NCBI GenBank assembly: GCA_001724265.1
Contig: MEDY01000452.1
Coordinates: 1-21,358 of the forward strand
Direction: 5' to 3'
DNA length: 21,358 nt
From: Rhizaria sp. SCN 62-66
Lineage: Eukaryota > Rhizaria, unplaced
Shown: positions 18,288 to 21,358 of the stretch, in pieces
Position numbering within the stretch: position 1 is the first letter of the stretch
Layout of the letters: each line of letters begins with the position of its first letter
Position numbers and translations under genes: made by a program
The notes under the pieces: generated by a model
The model's database searches: none
Told to the model about the DNA's origin: nothing
The model's input: the letters and a program-made list of their open reading frames with translations, nothing else

Positions 18288-19334
18288 TTAGTTGGCTGAG
18301 GTGAACTTCTTGGCAGCCGAGATCTCGCCCTCGGCGCCCTCGGTGGCGGCCTTGGCGTAGTCGCCGAACTTGCTCACCACGAGCGCCTTCTTCTTGTCCT
18401 CAATTGACTTGCAGCAGACCAGCACCTCGCGCTTGAGCGAGTTGTGCAGCGTCTCGGCCTCGTCCGCCTTGCTCTGCGCCGAGTCGATCTCGACCTGGGT
18501 CGCCTTCTTGGACTCGACCGCGGACTTGAAGCTCGCCTGCTTGGCGTCGAAGTCGAGGCGCGAGTCAGAGGCCTTCTTGATCAGCTTATCCGTCGACTTG
18601 ACGTCGTTCTCAAGCAGCTCCGAGACCGCATCGATGACCTGGGATTGCGGTAACAAAGCAAAGCAAAATGGTAGAAAGAGTGTGTGAGACGAAAGGGAAA
18701 CGCGTTAGACACTTAACTGTACGTGCAGTGCGATCATTACGTCTTGTCTAAGAGTAAAAGCAAACTATTCAAAAAGAACCCACACAAATCCACAATACAG
18801 AGCCACATTAGGTCGCTTTCATGACGACTGGAGCACCGAAAGAAAATCATTCCCGACGTACGTGGATCTTGAAGGCGGCGAGGCGCGTGGCCTGCGCGGT
18901 GTGGGCCTCGGCGACGAAGGTGCCGAAGGCGCGCAGCGAGGCGTGCGAGTCAGCGTCGGTGGACTGGACCTTGGCGGTGGTGGAGCCGAGCGCGAGGAAT
19001 GACTCGAGCGCGGAGGCTTCGGTCTTGTGCCACTTCTTGGCGGCCTCGAGGAACTCGGTCATCTCGTTGCGCGTGGCCTTGAACTGAGCCACGGCGTCGA
19101 CGTACTCCTGCGAGTCCGCAGTAGACTCGGCCTTGCCAACCTCTGCGTGGGTGGATACAATCAGTTACAACAGATACAAACGTCATGGTGAGGAATTGGG
19201 ATGAGCAAGAAAGAGTGGGGCAAGCGGGAGGATACGAGAGTGCGAGCGATTGGAACAGGGAAACAAAAGCGGGGATAGAACGTACTCTCCTTGGCGAACT
19301 GCTTAAGCTTGTTGAACTTGTCGAGGAAAGACAT
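18288..19334 (-). CDS. N-BAR-like membrane-curvature protein
   Basis: Three exons (19334-19286, 19142-18862, 18638-18288) join to 226 residues ending in TAA. The N-terminus MSFLDKFNKLKQFAKEKVGK is a clear amphipathic helix. It is followed by KAESTADSQEYVDAVAQFK and three long amphipathic helices covering the rest. Start, length and the KVGKAE-T pattern fit amphiphysin/endophilin/Rvs161-type N-BAR proteins, which dimerise into a crescent that senses or makes membrane curvature in endocytosis and trafficking. There is no SH3 domain or other C-terminal module; the protein ends right after the helical bundle with a Lys/Ala tail, as in stand-alone BAR proteins such as Rvs161. The ATG is preceded by tcaaca, a common leader style in this window. 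The gene is divergent from the RPP40-like gene. Fold assignment rests on helix pattern and short motifs, so BAR is likely and the subfamily uncertain. Confidence 0.75.
18639..18861 (-). other. BAR gene intron 2 (223 nt)
   Basis: The donor is GTACGT and the acceptor is AATCCCAG, in phase 0, joining AAFKIH to VIDAVSELL. It is AT-rich relative to both flanking exons. Confidence 0.85.
19143..19285 (-). other. BAR gene intron 1 (143 nt)
   Basis: The donor is GTACGT and the acceptor is CCACGCAG, in phase 1, joining the amphipathic first exon (QFAKE) to VGKAES through a split Lys codon. The three exons sum to a multiple of three only with these sites. Confidence 0.85.
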
Positions 19335-19816
19335 TGTTGATTCTACGCAGTGCAGGCAAGATCATCAAAAATGAAGCGGTTTGTAAGGCATGGGATGTGA
19401 GATTTGTGAGGTAGCGGTTAATGGATACGGCAGGCACGAGGCCGCTAAGATTCTGGAGCTATACCGCATGATTCTGTGGGAAAACAAGCACTCTGAAATA
19501 AAGAGTTAGCACACCAGCACATATAAACTCAGGACAAAAACAATCTGCCTCATTTCACCCTAGGATCATCGAGATGTGGTGGCCGAATTGTGTCTTACAC
19601 GTCGCCTCTCGAAGACGAGAGGCCAAGAAAAAAAATCAACAAATCATCTCTGTCAGCGGCTCGAATTCGAAGCTCGTATCGACGATATCTCGCTTAAATC
19701 AAAGACTCTGGGGATTTAATTGAACAAAACATAACCCTGCGCTATCTCATGTATTATATCTCTATTTTGTTATCGCTGACGATTATCAAAGCCCAGACAG
19801 CGCGTTCCCCGAGCCA
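19335..19816. promoter_or_regulatory. Divergent promoter region between BAR and RPP40-like genes
   Basis: This 480 nt spacer between two outward-facing genes is AT-rich near both starts. It contains a perfect hairpin (19604-19623) and a 10-bp palindrome tcgaattcga near 19664. I see no TATA box at a defined distance and no coding exon. Confidence 0.4.
19604..19623. other. Perfect 8-bp inverted repeat (hairpin/cruciform)
   Basis: The sequence gcctctcg, loop aaga, cgagaggc forms an uninterrupted 8-bp stem with a 4-nt loop, followed by an A-rich run (19625-19635). It stands midway between two divergent genes, so a protein-binding palindrome or a 5' UTR stem-loop are both possible. Confidence 0.7.
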
Positions 19817-20906
19817 ATGGACTTCATCCGCGCCGGTTCTCGCGTCGCCGCCCCGCGCCTGCTGACGGACCGCGGCGTGGCCTCCGAGACCGACCCGTAC
19901 CCCTGGGAGGACGCCCTCTCAGCGCATGTGTTCAACCAGCGCCTGGATGTGTTCTACCCCGCGCCCGCGGTCCCCACGGCGTCCGCATGCGCAGCGCACG
20001 CCCCTGCCGTGTCCTCCGCCGCCGCCGCGCTCGCCGCCGCGCTCGCCGCGGACGCCTGCTTCTACGCTATCACGGCGCCCTGGCCCGCGCTGCTGTCCCC
20101 TGCCTTCCTCACCCCGCTGCGCGCGCGCTTTGCCGTGTCGTTCGCGTCCGCGCGCACCCCGCTGGACCGCGTCTCCTCAGCAGCGCTCCACCCCTCCGGC
20201 CTACTCCACTTGGCGCTCGACCTGGATACGTTCCAGACGCTGGGACTCGAGGCCGCCGCGCCCGCCGCCAAGCGCGCGCGCACCACGCGCCTGGGCCGCC
20301 AGCGCTCGCGCCGCGCCGCCACGCGTTACGACGTCGAGGTCGACACCAGCACACCCAACCACAAGAGCTCTGCGCCCAACGCCGCTGCTGGTGCCACTGA
20401 TGCTGCTGCTCTGGTGGCTACCGTCGTGTCGCCCGCGGTCAGCCGACTGCTGTGGTGCCTGGCGCCCGAACGCGTGGGCTGCCCCTCGGTGCTGTTGCTT
20501 CTCTCGCGCAAGCAGACCCCTGACAATTCCACTCTAGCGTTGAACGACGACAGCTCTAGCTCCAGCTCCAGCTCTGGCTCTGGGTCTGCAGATGCCGCCC
20601 CGCTACCCACCGCCGAGGAGCTCAGGCAGCTTTTGGCGGCTACGCTGGCGCCTGTGCCCGCCGCCGCCCCCGCGGCCCCCACCGCCGCCGCCGCCGCGCT
20701 GGCCGCCGCCGCCGCGGTCGCGAGGGCCCGCGCGACTTCTCTCGCCGCCGCGACCTCGCTGCTGGGCCCCGGACCGCTCTCTGATAGCGCCGCCGCGAAC
20801 GGCAATGGCAGCAGTGGCAGTGCGTATGTGGGTGCGATTAGCGTTCGCGCAGTGCCGTTTGCCTCCGCGCTCGCAGTCACCCCTAACCATGACAACCCCA
20901 CTGGCC

Positions 20907-20950
<44 letters not shown>

Positions 20951-21314
20951 GGCGGACACAGTAAGGCTGGCGAGACGGTGTTGTCATGGCTGAAGCTGGC
21001 CGAGGTTGCCGCTCCCGACACAATCCCCCTCCACGGCGTCCGCGGCGAGCCCGCAACCTACGCCACGGGTACTTACACCGGTCTAAGTACCCATAACAGT
21101 TCCAGCTCCAGCTCCAGCGCGAGCTCTAGTGAGGACTTCGTGTCGCTGGGGACGCTTTCGCGCCCGCACAACTTTGGCAGCAGCAATAACAGTAATATCA
21201 AGCATCATCACCACACCAAGCACAAGGGCAACAGCTACAGCAACAGCAACAGCAACAGCAACTCATATCCCAGCACTAGCGCCAACGCTGCAGCGCCCGA
21301 TGTCGCCGCCGCGC

Positions 21315-21358
<44 letters not shown>
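19817..21358 (+). CDS. RPP40-like RNase P/MRP protein subunit, 5' part (runs off right edge)
   Basis: The frame is open from ATG 19817 to the window edge, 514 codons, with no stop of any kind. Two blocks match human RPP40 in order. Residues about 78-100 (CFYAITAPWPALLSPAFLTP) correspond to its YYFVKNLPLHELITPEFIST. Residues about 128-145 (LLHLALDLDTFQTLGLE) correspond to its KLILSLDKDTYEETGLQ. A third, weaker match is ETVLSWLKLAEV (386-397) to its ELFDWLGAVF. RPP40 is a protein subunit of nuclear RNase P and RNase MRP, acting in tRNA 5' maturation and rRNA processing. Between and after these blocks are Ser/Ala/Asn insertions: pure AGC run 20909-20950, poly-GCC at the edge, Asn/Ser repeats near 21181-21270 and a short HHHH. 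Human RPP40 is 363 residues, so this homologue is much enlarged. The assignment is by remembered family pattern and is fairly confident. Confidence 0.75.
20909..20950 (+). repeat. (AGC)13-AGT serine microsatellite
   Basis: Fourteen Ser codons, thirteen of them identical AGC, lie inside the RPP40-like gene. The near-perfect repeat suggests recent slippage and probable length polymorphism. Confidence 0.95.
21320..21358 (+). repeat. (GCC)13 alanine microsatellite at the window edge
   Basis: Thirteen uninterrupted GCC codons in the RPP40-like frame run to the end of the window. The true length is unknown because the sequence stops inside it. Confidence 0.95.

Noticed and set aside
19655-19690. 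Possible tRNA T-arm (ctcgaattcgaag)
   Set aside because: It is a simple palindrome; no cloverleaf can be drawn around it.

Overview
The window is nuclear DNA of a eukaryote, probably a free-living protist whose lineage I cannot name. It has GC-rich exons, AT-rich spliceosomal introns, single-gene transcription units on both strands, and proteins full of Ala, Ser, Gly and Asn runs. Three of its predicted proteins start with mitochondrial-type presequences, which argues for an aerobic organism. There is no mobile element, CRISPR array, rRNA or convincing tRNA.

Layout from left to right: a secreted or ER-lumenal coiled-coil protein (minus, 1-880, cut by the left edge); a PP2A/PP4/PP6-type protein phosphatase catalytic subunit (plus, 1682-3015, three exons); a mitochondrial two-helix membrane protein resembling TMEM223/TMEM70/TMEM186 (plus, 3526-6002, two exons); a mitochondrial coiled-coil protein (minus, 6636-8126); a small hypothetical gene with an uncertain frame (minus, 8532-8979); a DNAJC17/Cwf23-like J-protein (plus, 9361-11217); a giant low-complexity protein of about 2010 codons (minus, 11708-17740); an N-BAR-type membrane-curvature protein (minus, 18288-19334, three exons); and an RPP40-like RNase P/MRP subunit (plus, 19817 to the right edge). 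These are unrelated housekeeping genes and not an operon. Divergent pairs share intergenic promoter regions at 881-1681, 8980-9360 and 19335-19816.

The most important observation is that TAG appears to be a sense codon. The mitochondrial coiled-coil gene has two in-frame TAGs (7125-7127, 7029-7031) and the giant gene has five (13979, 13955, 12023, 11867, 11807). In every case the same frame stays open and protein-like on both sides. No internal TAA or TGA occurs in any gene model, and every gene whose end is visible stops with TAA or TGA. This suggests a nuclear genetic code with UAG reassigned, possibly to Gln, and only UAA and UGA left as stops. Standard-code gene calling splits both genes.

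A second shared signature is splicing. All six confident introns, and a seventh candidate, begin with GTACG instead of the usual GTAAG or GTGAG. One intron carries three tandem copies of a branch-point-like CTAAC element.
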